Assembly: GCA_950295325.1 (NCBI GenBank)
Contig: OX485804.1
Location: 9,734,001-9,798,000, forward strand
Length of the DNA: 64,000 nt
Direction: 5' to 3'
Origin: Polytrichum commune
Taxonomy: Eukaryota; Streptophyta; Polytrichopsida; Polytrichales; Polytrichaceae
Positions 46,555 through 59,440 of this stretch are shown here, in pieces; positions within the stretch are counted from its first letter, which is position 1, and every line of letters begins with the position of its first letter. The notes beneath the pieces were generated by a model. It did not search any database, was not told the DNA's origin, and saw only the letters and a program-made list of their open reading frames with translations. The translations under genes were made by a program, and so were the position numbers.

Positions 46555-46556
46555 TT

Positions 46557-46795
46557 TCTTGAAACTACACTAAATATTCTATTTAGTGCCACTTAATTAC
46601 TATTTGGAAATACTCAATGCTATAGCTATTTACTGTATATAACTTTTGCCAACAAAGGTCATATTGGTTGTTTGAACATTATAGAACATTATCATCTTTA
46701 CTTGGTAAAAATATATATTAATATTTTTAAGAAATAGCATTGTGTGACTCCAAATAGTAAGTGACACTAAATATCATATATAGTGCAGCTGTCCC
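46557..46795. mobile_element. Short inverted-repeat element with palindromic ends
   Basis: The left end CTACACTAAATATTCTATTT... and the right end ...AAATATCATATATAGTGCAG form inverted repeats extending inward to TACTATTTGGA. Each terminus is itself nearly palindromic (CACTAAATA-N3-TATTTAGTG), as in the element at 25403-25785. It is about 240 bp long. No target-site duplication is visible. Confidence 0.6.
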
Positions 46796-46799
46796 AACT

Positions 46800-47899
46800 T
46801 GAACACTTCAAAATTGTGAATATTAAAACTTCCCAACCTTTGTTGTGAAGTTTCTATATGCAAGTGGCCGGATCAAAGCAATGTTATTGATAGTGGTCTC
46901 AAATGCCCTCAACATTAAAGGTTTCACGAAAGTTACAAGTTCAATCGAATGCACCATAAGGTAATGAAGGGTTAAATAAGATGATCTTTTTAGCTATGAC
47001 AACATGCTATGGAAAATAGCCCATATGGCACAACATGCATCTAAATTCAAACCTTGTATTATGCTAGAGAACATTTCATTGAATTTGCTTTTATTTACCT
47101 TGCAAGTTTGCCGGAATATGTAAAACTATACAAGATTATGTAGATGTATGTTCGTAATTTGTTGTGGTACATTAAGTATATACAGGGTTCACATGTTCTC
47201 AAGTTCAAACTAACTCACCGCAAAGAATATGGGTTAACATGTAATGGCAAGACTATGTACAACTTGGTCTATGTCCTTAAACAAAATTTTATACCTCACT
47301 TTCACATCAAAGTTGAACTTATTTGGAATGGAATCCAACCGCACAAAGTACCATCTCCACCAAGAACATTGTAATTTGAAGTCTCCTTGCAAAAAGTATG
47401 AACAAATCTTCTATAGTTTTTTCAAGATGTGTAGGAGATTTGAAGAAAGAAATGTGCAAATGTGAGCAGAATTTTGGAACTTGATTATGCAAATAAGATC
47501 TTATTTATTTATGTAATGTTTTTGTGGAGTTAAGTTTGCCCAATCAAACTCATACAATCAAGCAAAGTACCACCTCCAACAATATATTTTTGATTTGAAG
47601 TCGTTATGCAAAAGATATGAAATTTCGGCAAGCCCTTCCTAGTGGTGTAGTAGGAGGTTGAAGTAAAAATGTGTTATAATCATATTCACGGGGCCTGATT
47701 GTGCAAAAATTCCCTTGGGGTTGTGTTAAACTACTAAAAGTAAGAATACCAAGCATAATTTCACCTTCATAATGAATTATGGGGTTGAAGAAATTCTCCA
47801 TGAGTTATGCATAAGTACATACAAGAGCACTACTAAGGCCTTATCAACTTACATATCCCACATAGATTGTGAACACTACTCCCACTCTAAGCTTCCTTG
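46800..47899. other. No gene; diverged direct repeat pair
   Basis: About 47345-47500 and 47565-47710 are diverged direct repeats (ACCAYCTCCA, TTTGAAGTC, ATGCAAA). The frames at 47144-47465 have no domain. Confidence 0.45.
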
Positions 47900-48130
47900 T
47901 ATCATGGGTAGTTCTCTTAGTGCATTTTTAAAACGACGTGCCGCATAATATAGAGAGGATTGAATTCATTTGACATAAAATTTATGAAAAAATTCCAAAT
48001 AATGAAGGGTCCATTACAAGTCGACAATCCCATTACAAGGTAGATAGGTTTAAAATGTGGGCCATTCCCTTTTTGTACAAATAATATAGGGGCTGAAGAT
48101 AAGGTTCCTAGGATGTATGTTTAGTAGGAT
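47900..48130 (+). repeat. Second copy of the conserved 215-bp block
   Basis: Plus-strand sequence matching the minus strand of 15140-15350. It begins inside a frame ending SLSAFLKRRAA-stop (stop at about 47947) and continues through the same A+T-rich 3' sequence to the CCTAGGATGTATGTTTAGTA region. Upstream coding similarity to the 15-kb copy is lost within about 15 codons. Confidence 0.75.
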
Positions 48131-50175
48131 CAATTTTGTACACATGCCTCATCGTTTGCCCAAAAATGAATGAAAATTGCAACGCCCATTACTGGTTGTC
48201 TTCCTACATGGCCATTTGTAAAAAACACCCCGGGGGTTTTGTTTATTCATCAAGTCCATTGTGTTTTGGGCAAGTCATATTGGTTTTAGAGTTTGAGGAG
48301 AAACTCCTCCTTATGGATTTCAGATGTGGACCCACCTTAGTGGCAGCTACGGCCAAGGCCCAGGCTGCACCTCAAATGTTTGGATGCCAATAGCCCAGGA
48401 GCTGCGGTGCCCAAAGCGGCAATTTCAAGGCACATGTGCCAGGGCCTCACCTTCTCCTTGTGCAAACAAAGAACATCCCTCCTTTTCTTGTCTCATAGAG
48501 GAATGCATGCTGATCGATTCACGAACCCCATAGGTAACACCGACAACAAGGATCTTAGTTGATGCCAAGAGTAGATGGAGAACCTAGAGGTGGAGAAAGA
48601 TAGAGAGAGAAAGGTGGCATGTACATGGAGACGAGACCGAGGAGTGGAGTTGGTTGGTAGGTGGCTTTAGAGAGATCAGAGAAGTGACTGAAGGACGCAA
48701 GATGAAATGGATTACCAAATAGATCAATATCAAAGTGAGGAGATAAGGTAGTAGCATCACATGTACAATCTCCACACTGACCCTCTGTTTACAACGCCAT
48801 TGTTCACTAAGGTTCTCCTTATAGAGTGTTTATCAACTTCACTAAGGTTGTCGCTTTGCTTATCATTGAGCTACTAGTTTGCATCTTAGGATTGATTACG
48901 TTCATCTAATATAGGATCCATGATTTTGTTTATGTTGTGTTTTTGTTTGCGAGCTGGAGAGTGGTGGCTGGTCGTTGTTTGAATTTTGAGGTTTTCCTAC
49001 AAACGCATGTTTGTGTGGACGTTGTTTCGAGTGCATCAATATAGAAATGTAATTTTGAGTGGTTCTCTGATCAAAGCACCAATCTCCAAAGAGTCTTTCT
49101 CTGACATTTTTTTTCCCCAACAGGAACTAGATTTGAAAAGGTGTTCATTTTTTTTTAGAGCAACACAAATAAAGCAGGGTAAAGAAATTCTTGTAGTTTT
49201 AACCATCGACAGAGCGATGTCACTTCATATTTACGGTTCAATTTCAAGTTCTGAGCAGAGTCTCTCGACACAATCCTCTACCCATTTGATGTGTATTTGT
49301 TGGTCATGGAGTGCACTGCTCATGATTTGTCCATGACAATCAATAACAATTTTATTTGTTCTATAGGCCAGAAGTGTTTTCCTCCCAAATTTGATAACTA
49401 CTTTGAGTTAGATATAATTGTGGGTTCTGTAAGAGCAAACACGAATGAAGAGCGCCTCGGGTACACTGTATCCTAGATAACATGATACTCTTGTCCAGTG
49501 CGTATAAGGGATGCGGGTGTTATTGGGTTGTTTTTCTTAAAATGGACATATATATGTTTGATTGTTGTGTGGTTAGACAAGGATCGAAGAACAAGCACAA
49601 TAAGAACATATGATGTTTAACAGAGATTGAATTACGTTTCCAGATCTTATCAATTACTGCACATTCTAGTGAACATAATTGGGAGGGCTTATGTATTATG
49701 TCAAGGAATCAACAATCATGCACCTCCAATAGTGATAACTTAATTAGGTGAGGTCCAAATTTCCATCCAACTTTTGTTGATGCTCATCGCAAACTTTCCA
49801 GTCTAAAATAGGTTTCATTTTGTAAATCTAATATGTCGAAGTTGAAGAACATGAAAAACAAACCGAAAAACATCTACATATCTTAGGGGTAAGAGAGGGT
49901 TGTTTTTGGGACAACCCAAGGGTAATTGGTTGGTTGGTGAGGTTAAAGGATTGAGTGTGTTAGTGGTCTAGATAACAACACTGATAGCCAAGTAGTAGGA
50001 TTTGCCTTCAGCATGTCTCCACAAAATCTAGAACGTAGACTTGTTATGTAACTTCAATGATGCATCTTAATGATCACCTTCAACTAACTTTTGTGATTGT
50101 CTCTGTGGGCTCCTTTGAACAACAACGCTCAAACATCTCAAGATCAACAAGGTATTGAAAAAGTTATTTTAAATT
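48131..50175. other. No gene recognised
   Basis: Open frames at 48136-48393 and 48986-49336 show no domain. No strong repeat was found. The right edge is the left LTR of the Copia element. Confidence 0.45.
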
Positions 50176-50489
50176 TGTTATGTCAGGCCAGTTCTTAGTA
50201 TAAATTCACCTCCATGTTATTGTATTGGAATCAACAGGAGATAGGATTGCACAAGTTTAGACACCTATACAAAGGCACGTGAACAATGCTTGGAGAGAGA
50301 TGGTCTCATGCTCTCCTTGCTTTGCCTTTTATTTCTTTTCTTCTCTTCATTGGTTCACACAAACAATATGGGATAACGCTTATCCCTCTTTGGACTAGCA
50401 TGGTAGCCTTATTCTAATCTTATTATTTCTCATGCCTCTTCCTTTATATTTTTATTGACTACAAGCAATCTAATGCTCTACCCTCTACA
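50176..50489 (-). repeat. 3' LTR of the Copia element
   Basis: Starts TGTTATGTCAGGCC and ends CCCTCTACA on the plus strand. It matches 54388-54701 throughout (CATGTTATTGTATTGGAATC; GACTAGCATGGTAGCCTTAT). Confidence 0.8.
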
Positions 50490-50631
50490 CTCTCATTTTG
50501 CAAGTAGTCAAAGGTTTTTATACCCATTGCCTTTGTTAATGTTTGATGCCTATCATTTGCAAGTGGTTTGTTTAGCACGTCTCCTATCATATCCTCCGTT
50601 GGACAATACTTCAAACATATCTCTTGGTTTT

Positions 50632-51376
50632 CTAGTTCTCTTTAATGAAGTGATGTTGTACATCAATATGTTTGGTGTGAGAATGGTGAATGGAATACTT
50701 TGCAAGTGCTATCCATCCTTGATTGTCACACATGATGGATGTCGGTCCTTTTTGCACGTATCCCACATCCGTAAAAAATTGCCTAAGCCAAACTGCTTCC
50801 TTAGTACAATGATTTGTAGTTATGTACTCCGCCTCCGTCGTAGACAATACAATGGTTGATTGTTTCTTGCATTTTCACGAAATGACTCCAACGCCAACAA
50901 AAAATACGTACCCTGTGGTGGATCGCCGGTCGTTTGCATCCGCCGCCCAATCCGCATCATAGAAACCTCTCAAGACAATATCCTTGCTTCCGAGGCATAA
51001 TCTGAAGTCCAAAGTGCCCTTTAAATACCTCATGATGTGTTTTACGGCCATCCAATGTGGTAGACCGGCCTTTGACATGAATTGGCTCACCGTACTTACC
51101 ACAAATGCAATATCGGCCCTCGTGGCCATCATTGCATATATGAAAGATCCTACCCTGGCCTTGTATGGACCACCTTCCATTTCCCTTTTGCACATTCACA
51201 AATTCTTCATCCAATTTTTTTAATAATTTTGAATTCATATCGAATGGAGTTCCAACCGGTTTGCATTCTTCCATGTTGAGACACTTGAGGACCTCTTTGA
51301 TGTAGCTCCTTTGGTTCAGGGTAATGGTACATGCTTTTATATTCCTCTCAAATTCCACTCCTAGGCAATAATGCAA
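50632..51376 (-). pseudogene. Copia reverse transcriptase end and RNase H
   Basis: From 51376 downward: YCLGVEFERN, YIKEVLKCLNMEECKPVGTP and VGSFIYAMMATRADIAF, then the RNase H core YDADWAADANDRRSTTGYVF (catalytic Asp) near 50960. This continues with TTEAEYIT, WLRQFF and TKHIDVQHHFI near 50650-50840. Several frameshifts separate the blocks. The part of reverse transcriptase holding the YVDD motif, expected near 51.4-51.9 kb, is too decayed to read. Confidence 0.85.
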
Positions 51377-52521
51377 TTATCCGAGATTGTTCATCTCAAA
51401 AAAAAATTTAAGCTCCGATTTGAGTCATTCCAATTAGGTTATATTGTTTGCCAATATAATCAAATCATTCATGTAGAGGATTGCAACCAACAAATATTCA
51501 CCCGTTTGTTTGACATACAACGAATGATCCACTTGGATCCTACAAAAACCTTCGTTAATAAAGAACGAGTCAATACGGTGGTACTACACCCTCGGCAATT
51601 GCTTGAGCCTGTACAAAGCTTTCTTGAGTTTGCACACAAGATCTTATTTTCCCTCTTATACGAAACCCTCCAGTTGATCCATATAAATCTTTACCTCCAA
51701 TATTTTATTAAAAACTTTGTTTTTACACCCATTTAGTAGATCTCCCAATCCATGGCCGCTCTTAGTGCGAGAATGCATCTAATGGTGATAAACTTAGCCA
51801 CAAGAGAAAAAGTCTCATTAAAATCCACTCCGGCCACTTAAGAATATTCTTTTGCTACTAACCGTGCCTAATGCCTAACAAATTCACCAATTGTATCATT
51901 CTTAGTGCAGAACACTCATTTGCCTCTTACACTTTTGTGATTCTTTGGAAGGTTGGTCAATTCTCACGTATCATTGGCCATGAGCGAGCCGTGCTCCTTT
52001 TGCATTGCGGCCTCTCATTTGCTTGCATTTTCAGATCTCAACGCTTCACATAAATTCAATTGATCATCCAACAATGCTACATTTTCCCGTTCCCCGCCAT
52101 GTTGGAGTAGAATGTGATTCTTCCACCACTCTCCAAGCAAACCCTCGGTAATTCGCCCCTTTTAGGATATCTTCCATCATTGCCAAATCTCTCAACGCAG
52201 CCATAATTCTCCGTGGGAATTTCAATTGTCTCCTCATTTGCAACCAAGTGATCTTCCACTTGTTCCTCGCACTCCTCACCATCATCACACAAAGATAATT
52301 TGAAGGATTCATCTACAACAACCGCTGTAGGGCTTTCATTTCTTCCATTTGGACGAATCTCCAAAGCGATTCCAACACTCGTGTCATCTTCCATCATTAC
52401 CACGTCTCTATTTTTTGTGAATTTTTTAGTTTATAAGCACATTAGTCTATAGGCCTTAGTCCCTTCATAATAACCTAAAAACAAGCATATTATGCCCTTT
52501 ATATCGAGTTTACCTCTTTAT

Positions 52522-53082
52522 TCATCGGACACCATTGCGTAGGTGACATCCCCAAACACATGTATATGTATAATGCATGCAAGGCCTCATTCTGCTCCAT
52601 GCTTCCTCGGGTGTAATGGAATCTAAGGCCCTTGTTGGACAACAGTTTCGTGTGTAAACCGTATTAACCACCGTTTCTGCCAAAAATGATTTGTCAAGAT
52701 TTTGAGCATGAAATATGCTCCTTGCCATCTCTACTATGGTACAATTCACACGCTCCGCTATTTCATTTTGTTAAGGCGTATATGAGATAAACGTCTGCTT
52801 CTCGATATCATAATCATTTAAAAAATGATTGAATGTTTTAAAAACAAATTCCCCGCCATTGTCCGACCGAAACATTTTGATTTTGTACTCCAATTGTGTC
52901 TCTACAAGTGCTTTGAACTCTTTGAACTTCTCAAAACAATTCCCTTTGGATTTCAACACATACAACCACACATCCTTTGAAAAATCATTAATGAAAGTTA
53001 CAAAATACCTTACACTGCCCATGGATGTAGTCCTCATAGGACCATACACGTCGCAATGCACGATTTCCAAAGGCTTAGTCAT
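52522..53082 (-). pseudogene. Copia integrase core
   Basis: Minus-strand frames give LEIVHCDVYGPMRTTSMGS (first catalytic Asp), YFVTFINDFSKDVWLYVLK and FRSDNGGEF (second Asp). A downstream frame with VNTVYTRNCCPTRALDSITP corresponds to the post-DDE segment. A stop near 52775 separates the two. Integrase would insert the cDNA copy; this one is inactive. Confidence 0.85.
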
Positions 53083-53270
53083 TTGCCTCCCCCTTCGTTT
53101 GGAAATGCAGTCCTATGTTGTTTGTTTTCAATACATGCTTCACAAAGCAACGAGAATGTAAATCAAGAAAATTTGCCAAGGTTCATATCACTTAGCATGG
53201 TTTGAAACGTATAAACACCCTTCACATACAAATGGCCAAGGCGGCAATGCCAAGGCTCGAGCGCGCCATC

Positions 53271-54379
53271 TCATGTTGGAGATTGTACGAAATTGGCCGC
53301 TTTCGCTTTGTGCACCTTCACAAAATTGATTTTGTACAAGTTGTATTTGCATGGCGTAATTGCAATGGCTTCATTATTGCAAGATTTAATAATATATTCG
53401 TTTAGGTTGAATTGGACCTTCAAACTGTTCAACACAAGTTTGCTCGCTGAGAGCAAATTGGCATGCAATTTGAATACATGGAGCACATATTTAATATGAA
53501 TTTGGTTGATTTTTCCTTCTAAAATTACTTTTACAACAATGGATCCTATTCCGATAGTTTGGACAATGCAATTATCAACCAAATGCACATTGGGTGGAGT
53601 GATTACCTTATATGTGTCAAATGCAGTCATATGCGAAGTCATGTGCTTAAAGGTAACCGAACACATGATCCATTTGCACATGCTTTTGGATTGTGCTCCA
53701 TTACACATTACAAATGTGTAGTTGTCAACATCATTCGCAATCTTTACTTTATAGCAAAAACGCAAAATGTGGCATGGTTTGCCACAATAGTAATATGATT
53801 ATACATCTTGGCGTGGAAACGAGTTGCTTCTTTTGTCTTGTCGCAACACCATGGCGGCATCCTCATCTTGGGGTTATTCTTCTTGCGCTTTGACATCTTG
53901 TGCGCTATCACGTAGTCCATCGTAAGTTCCTTCATCGACATCGTCTCCATGGCGGTGATTAAGTATTTGAATGATGTTGGCAAGCTTTCGAGCAAGGTTA
54001 TAACAATATTTTCATCCCTCACGTGTACCTCCAAACAAACGAATTGATCTGTGAGCGTCTTGACCTGGTTGATGTGGTCCAACAAGTCGTCGTCCTCTTG
54101 CATCTTACACATGAAAAACTTGCGGCAAATGAAAATGATGTTGAACAAACTCTTCGTCTCGTGAATGTTGTAAAAGGTCTTCTATGCCTCCACGGGTCCT
54201 TTGCAACTTTTAATGTGCGCAAGTTGGTTGTCCGTCAAATTGAGGCCAATAATGGACATGGCCTCCTTGATGCATATTTGGTATTTCTTCAACACCTTGG
54301 GATCCTCATTGGAAGGTGGAGGTTCCTCGGATCTGTCCACAATATTCCAAAAATCCATGGATGCCAACAACAACAACAT
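53271..54379 (-). pseudogene. Copia gag and protease region
   Basis: The gag part (54379-53744) contains MDFWNIVDRSEEPPPSNED and LDHINQVKTLTDQF...LLESLPTSFKYL, typical of plant Copia gag, followed by a decayed zinc knuckle. The protease/pre-integrase part (53765-53271) contains HMTSHMTAFDTYKVI and VLHVFKLHANLLSASKL. The protease active-site DSG is not preserved. Frameshifts are present near 54180 and 53750. Confidence 0.8.
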
Positions 54380-54387
54380 TTTAAATT

Positions 54388-54701
54388 TGTCATATCAGGC
54401 CAATTTTTAGTATATTTTCATCCTCATGTTATTGTATTGGAATCAATAAGTGATAAGATTGCACAAGCATAGACATCTATACAAAGGCATATGAACAATG
54501 TTTGGAGTGACATGGTCTCATGCTCTTCTTGCTTTACCTTTTATTGTTATTATTCTCTTCATTGGTTCACATAAACAATATGGGATAACTCATATCCCTT
54601 TTCGGACTAGCATGGTAGCCTTATTCTAACCTTATCCTTTCTCAAGCTTCTTCGTTTACATTTCTATTGGCTACAAGCAATCTAATGCTCTACCTTCTAT
54701 A
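54388..54701 (-). repeat. 5' LTR of the Copia element
   Basis: Partner of 50176-50489. The terminal TG on the coding strand is mutated to TA. It abuts the CACTA transposase sequence directly at 54702. Confidence 0.8.
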
Positions 54702-57145
54702 CTAAGGGGTTCCAAACCTTGTTACACATTCTTCGAAACCCCTTGCAAATCCTCATCACCGACATTCTTGGACTAGACTGTAAAAGACCACATAAGGCTA
54801 AAGGCATGATTTGTTGCATAAGCACGTGGTAGTCATATGACTTCAAACCCCCATATTTCCTCTTCCGTATGTATTGAGCCATGTTGGAAAGATGGCATGA
54901 TGGTGTCTTCAATGACTCTATAATACTAGCAAAAACATCAAATTCTTCAGTAGTCAACACATATCAAGCGGTTGGTTTCAACATTTTACCATTTTTTTGG
55001 GTGGGGAATAAGCCATAAATGTCTCTTGTTGCCTCTATGTTGCAAGTCTTGCTTAACATTTACCATGTCCTTATGGCCGGTGATGGTTTTCAAAATATTT
55101 TTGGCAAAATTTTGCTCACAATGCATCACATCCAGAGTGTATCGTATGAGGAGGTCCTACATATGTAGAAATATATTAGTATGTTCTAGACATACACCTA
55201 GGCAAACATCATCTACCTTATGAATTTCATATGTGAGCATAGGTCACTATACATAGTTTCTAGGATTTCAAAATTGGGTTGGCAAGACATCAATAATATT
55301 ATAGGCCACATTACGTTGCGATACTGGAAACAATTAGTGATTGCAGTTGCATCATTACTTTCCAATAAGGCAAGTTGTGTAAAATGCTCCTCCTTTTCAC
55401 ACCATGTACATTTGATGGATCTCCAACACCACCTTCTTTGTTACCTTCATCCAACCAAGTTCGGTATTGAGTGGCTCGTTGCACTTGCTCATCCGTAGTA
55501 AGAACATTGGGCTTCCCTCGATCTTCGATATGTCCATTAAAGTGGTCCTTCATTTTTGTTGACCTCCATGGATCATCATGTGGTAGCCACCTCTTCATGT
55601 CTGTAAAGGTTTGCTTCCCAACTTCAATAGAATGTTCACCTTTGAAATGTAGCCCACATAATGGACATGTTGCATAGCCTTGATGTGCAACACCTACTTT
55701 TGTTTCATAACTAGGAAAATCGTGGATTATCAATAGCAAAATTGCTTTTAGTTTGAAAGCCCGCGATCCCAGATCTTTGAGCACATCATAGGCAAACACG
55801 CCCTTCCATAGCTGGAGCAACTTTTTAACCAAGGGCTCCAGGTACACATCAAAAAATTCCAACGTCATAGATTGTTTTCCTGGAATTAGCAACGCTACCA
55901 TGATGAAAAATTTCTTCGTAGTCAACCATGGGGGTATGTTGTAATTCAACAACATAACCGGCCAAGTATTCCAACTCGAACGTTGCATTTTGAAAGGATT
56001 CACACCATCAGCTGCCAATCCTAAGTGAATGTTACAGTCATCATGGCCAAAACTAGAATCTACACTTTCATGTACATGTGTTCCATGTCTTTGAATCACA
56101 AGGATGTCTTACTAATCCATTTGTGCTTTTGTTCTTTGCATGCCACACCATAATTTCATATATTGCCGGCATACGAAACATATGTTTTAGCCTAGGAATC
56201 ACGGGAAAATGTCTAAGCACTTTCCAAGGTCTCTATTTTTTGGCCTCGTCTTTATACTGTGGTTTCTTACACTTGGGACAACTTGTGGCACCTTCATATT
56301 GCCCTCTAAATAAAAGACAACATGCTTGGCATGCATGAATTGTATTATAATTCAATCCTAATTTTTGGATCAGGGCTTTTGTGGCATGGTAGTTTTTGAG
56401 CAATTGTTTCTCACTAGGAAAAGGGTGTTTGCAGAAAAAGGTGAAAAGTTGTTCCGCAAATTGCTGCTCACGCCATGGATCGTGCACAAAGTCATTATCA
56501 AAATTGTGGCTACCAATATAGAAGACTTGACTCCATCGTACAACTCCTCCATAGCTTCTTCTAAAACACGTGGAACGTCATAATTCTCTTCTTCTGGAAT
56601 CCTACATCCATTATCCCCCAAAGGTTCATCCTCTAAGTCATCATCCGAATCTTCAACTCCCAGCATCGGCTAGGTCATCGACGATTTTAAATGCATCCAT
56701 GATGATGTCTTCGATTTGTTCTTCCAATGTAGGGGGTTGGGGTGGAGGCTCATCAATTCCTTGGGATGCTTCCTCAAGCATGCCGTGCATATCCAACCCT
56801 CCATCATATTGTCCATCATGTGCTCTTGAAGGTCTCCTGAACTCTTGTTCCCATTCATCATGAGAACATTCCCTATCTCCAGGCCCCCTCCACACTCGAA
56901 ATGTGGCTTCTCTTCCATTTTTTATTAGGTGATCCTTTATTTTTGGCAATGAGCATTGAACTCGTCCTTTGCATTTGCAGCATGGGCAATGAATTTGTTT
57001 TCAATTTATACAATGTAGCCCTCTCTTGCTCCCTCCTCCATAAATGGTCATCGCGAAGTTGTTGGCGTCTCTTGTCATGAAGAAGGAGTCTTCCTCCCTC
57101 CATGTAACCTACAAAATGCCCACCATGAGAAATTTTTAATATCAA
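54702..57145 (-). pseudogene. CACTA/EnSpm transposase, N-terminal two thirds
   Basis: Minus-strand reading shows the N-terminal associated domain (HCPCCKCKGRVQCSLPKIKD near 56970), a Cys motif block (HACQACCLLFRGQYEGATSC near 56290), and the transposase core: LAADGVNPF, WPVMLLNYNIPPWL, LIPGKQSMTLEFFDVYLEPL, AILLLIIHDFPSY, CPLCGLHFKGEHS. The next conserved block, LPYWK then DLLIRYTLDVMHCEQN, is split by a GT-AG interval of 202 bp (55157-55358), which I read as a true intron. Then follow a stop near 55000 and GLKSYDYHVLMQQIMP to 54702, where the Copia LTR cuts it off. Several frameshifts lie in the N-terminal part. The family cuts and pastes elements with CACTA-type ends; this copy is broken. 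Confidence 0.88.
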
Positions 57146-57254
57146 TGAATGAACTTTGGAAAGGTGGATTTATCGATCTCGAGAAACGGATCCCATCTTC
57201 GTGGTCTATCATTTCTAATAATTAACCATGTAAGACCTTATGTTACTCTGGCCT

Positions 57255-57890
57255 ATACTACAACGTGGTTGGTTTTCTTGGGTGAGCCCAACACCTTGTA
57301 AAGGTCTCTTGATGAAAACCCTGTTAGCGCATCTACAACATGCACATACAAATTTCTCTCCCATCCAACCTGGGGGTTCATGCCTTGACTTTATGCGCAC
57401 ATACCCGTACAATATGTTGACGGACCTTTACAAACGATGTCATTTTGTACACCAAAAGCTCACGTTGAAGGGTGGGTGGTTGGAGGAGGTTAGTAGGTAG
57501 ACCTGGAGTTGAGTAGATGGTTGGCACATACGAACCCTACCCCCACTAGAATCCCTCTACATCTGGGCAGGTTTGTCCTTTCAAATTCACACTAGAATCT
57601 AGTGGGCGAGCGGCCTACATAGAAACCCACCCTTAGCGCCGTAGCATACTAACTACAACGTGGTGGGCTTTCTTGGGTGGGCCTGGCACCTGGGCAATTA
57701 AAGGTCTCCTGATGAAAACCATGTCAGTGCATCTGCTGGATGAGCATACAAAATTTTCTCCCATCCAGCCTGGGGGGCAGGCCTTGACTTTCGCACCACA
57801 GACCCATACAATTCATTATATTGTATTGGTGGACCTTGATGCATGATGCCCATTTCGTACACCGAAATTAAGCCTCACGTTGAAGGGTGT
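57255..57890 (+). repeat. Direct repeat pair, about 230 bp each
   Basis: 57255-57475 and 57655-57890 share CTACAACGTGGTKGGYTTTC, CTTGGGTGRGCC, TGATGAAAACC, TCTCCCATCCARCCTGGGG and CTCACGTTGAAGGGTG. The spacer contains the 57520-57630 block that also occurs at 42675-42795. Confidence 0.75.
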
Positions 57891-59273
57891 GTACGTATGT
57901 AACTTAGCTGCCAAAAAGGTGGAGCCTAACTGACTTGCTGGTAGCTAGCAAGCATGCACTTTGTATTATAAGTCATGGAGCGAGCGAGCACACACACTCG
58001 GAGGCCTACATTTTGACACAGCAAATGGCTAGTCATGTGAGTCGTTTGTTTGTTGGGAGCTATCGTAGTAGCTCCCCAAGGTGTAGCTTACCAAGTGGTC
58101 CACGGAGGGAGAGGGGGGGGGGGGGGGGGATTATATCGTATTCAAGCGTACCTTTTTGTCCATCCAACATTCAAACTTGACCGTTAGGTGTTTGCTATAG
58201 GTTTGTCGTTGAGTCATCTCAAAGGACCCTGAGTGCATGGATACGAGGTCTTTGAAGTTGATTGCAGTGTTAAAACAATTATATGAAAGAAAGAAAGAAA
58301 GAAAGAAAGAAACTTTTGGGCTGCATACTATGTCAAGGTTTTTATGTCGGATGAATGAGAGGTGTGCTCGTATAAGGTAAGTGTGCTTAAAGTGGACACT
58401 CCCAACAACCTAATACATGTAGGGGTTTGATAATCCAAGAAAACTTGCATGACCACATTAGTGAGTCCAAAGGAGGAAACATGAGAGTTGGTCTTGCTAT
58501 TTTTTTAGATGGAAGTGATTATCTTATGACTTTTTGAAGTGGTGCTCATAGATTATATGAAATGGATTCCTTTTAGATATGTAAATTTCATATTTGAGCA
58601 TGTGCTTATATGCTAGAAAGCATTTAACATCACCAACCACTTTAAGACTAAGGTTGATGCATCTATAACTGGTAAAATAGGAGAGTTTGCATCTGTTTAC
58701 GAGGAGGAGTAGCGAGATTTTTTTGTTTTTTTTTTGTTTTTTGGGTGTGTGTGTGTGCGTGCACGTGCGTGTGCAAAGAGAAACAAATTCTGAGGGGGAT
58801 GACATTTTTTTCTTCTTCATATACATATATGGAACTTGCTACAAATTTTGAAACGGTGCAATAAGGGTAACACATAATCAGTCTGTAAGTTAACCAATAA
58901 TTGCTCATCTAAATTCAAATGCTTGGTTGTGACAGATGTCAAACTCTTATGTAGGTAATCATTCACAAGCCGCTGCCACATAAACCTTAACTCCGCTCAC
59001 CTAAAAAAGGTAAATCTCATCCATGTTGGTATTACATGACCCTGGTGAGCGATTAAATGGACTTGGTCAACTATGGATGCCTCCAACCTTACATACCTTT
59101 CTTTCGATACTTCCGGGCTCTCCATGGTCCACTACCCAAGTCCACTCATGAGCTTAGAAGTGCGAGTCCCAATTGCCACGTTTTTTGTGTTATTATATGA
59201 ACCACGATGATGAGCCCGGACTTTATCACCAGCATGTATCGGATCTAGCAGTAAAGGTCCGCATGTGATATAC
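57891..59273. other. No gene; simple repeats
   Basis: A G-run lies at about 58115-58129, (GAAA)n at about 58287-58311, and a T/GT-rich tract near 58725-58765. 58200-58500 is a diverged copy of the dispersed repeat at 26000-26640. Confidence 0.5.
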
Positions 59274-59440
59274 CACTAGAAGGAATGGGGTCCCCTTCGA
59301 CATACCCCCTTCGACACGGAGGGCCCTCCGTGTCGCAAGTTTCCACACGCTTGAATTTTGAGCTTGAATTTTGAGCTCCGCGACATATAATTTCAACATG
59401 TGTGGAAGTTGTGTCATTCTAATGTCATTAGTTTGGTCCA

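Larger units (their letters stand above)
50176..54701 (-). mobile_element. Degenerate Ty1/Copia LTR retrotransposon
   Basis: Two direct LTRs (about 50176-50489 and 54388-54701) enclose gag, protease, integrase, reverse transcriptase and RNase H remnants in Copia order on the minus strand. The LTRs differ by many substitutions, so the insertion is old. All coding parts carry stops or frameshifts. The usual TGGTATCAGAG-type primer-binding site is not seen beside the right LTR. Flanking 5-bp duplications are not recognisable. Confidence 0.85.

Noticed and set aside
48136-49336. Two plus-strand frames of 85 and 116 codons
   Set aside because: No recognisable motif, no supporting splice structure and no conservation evidence within the window.
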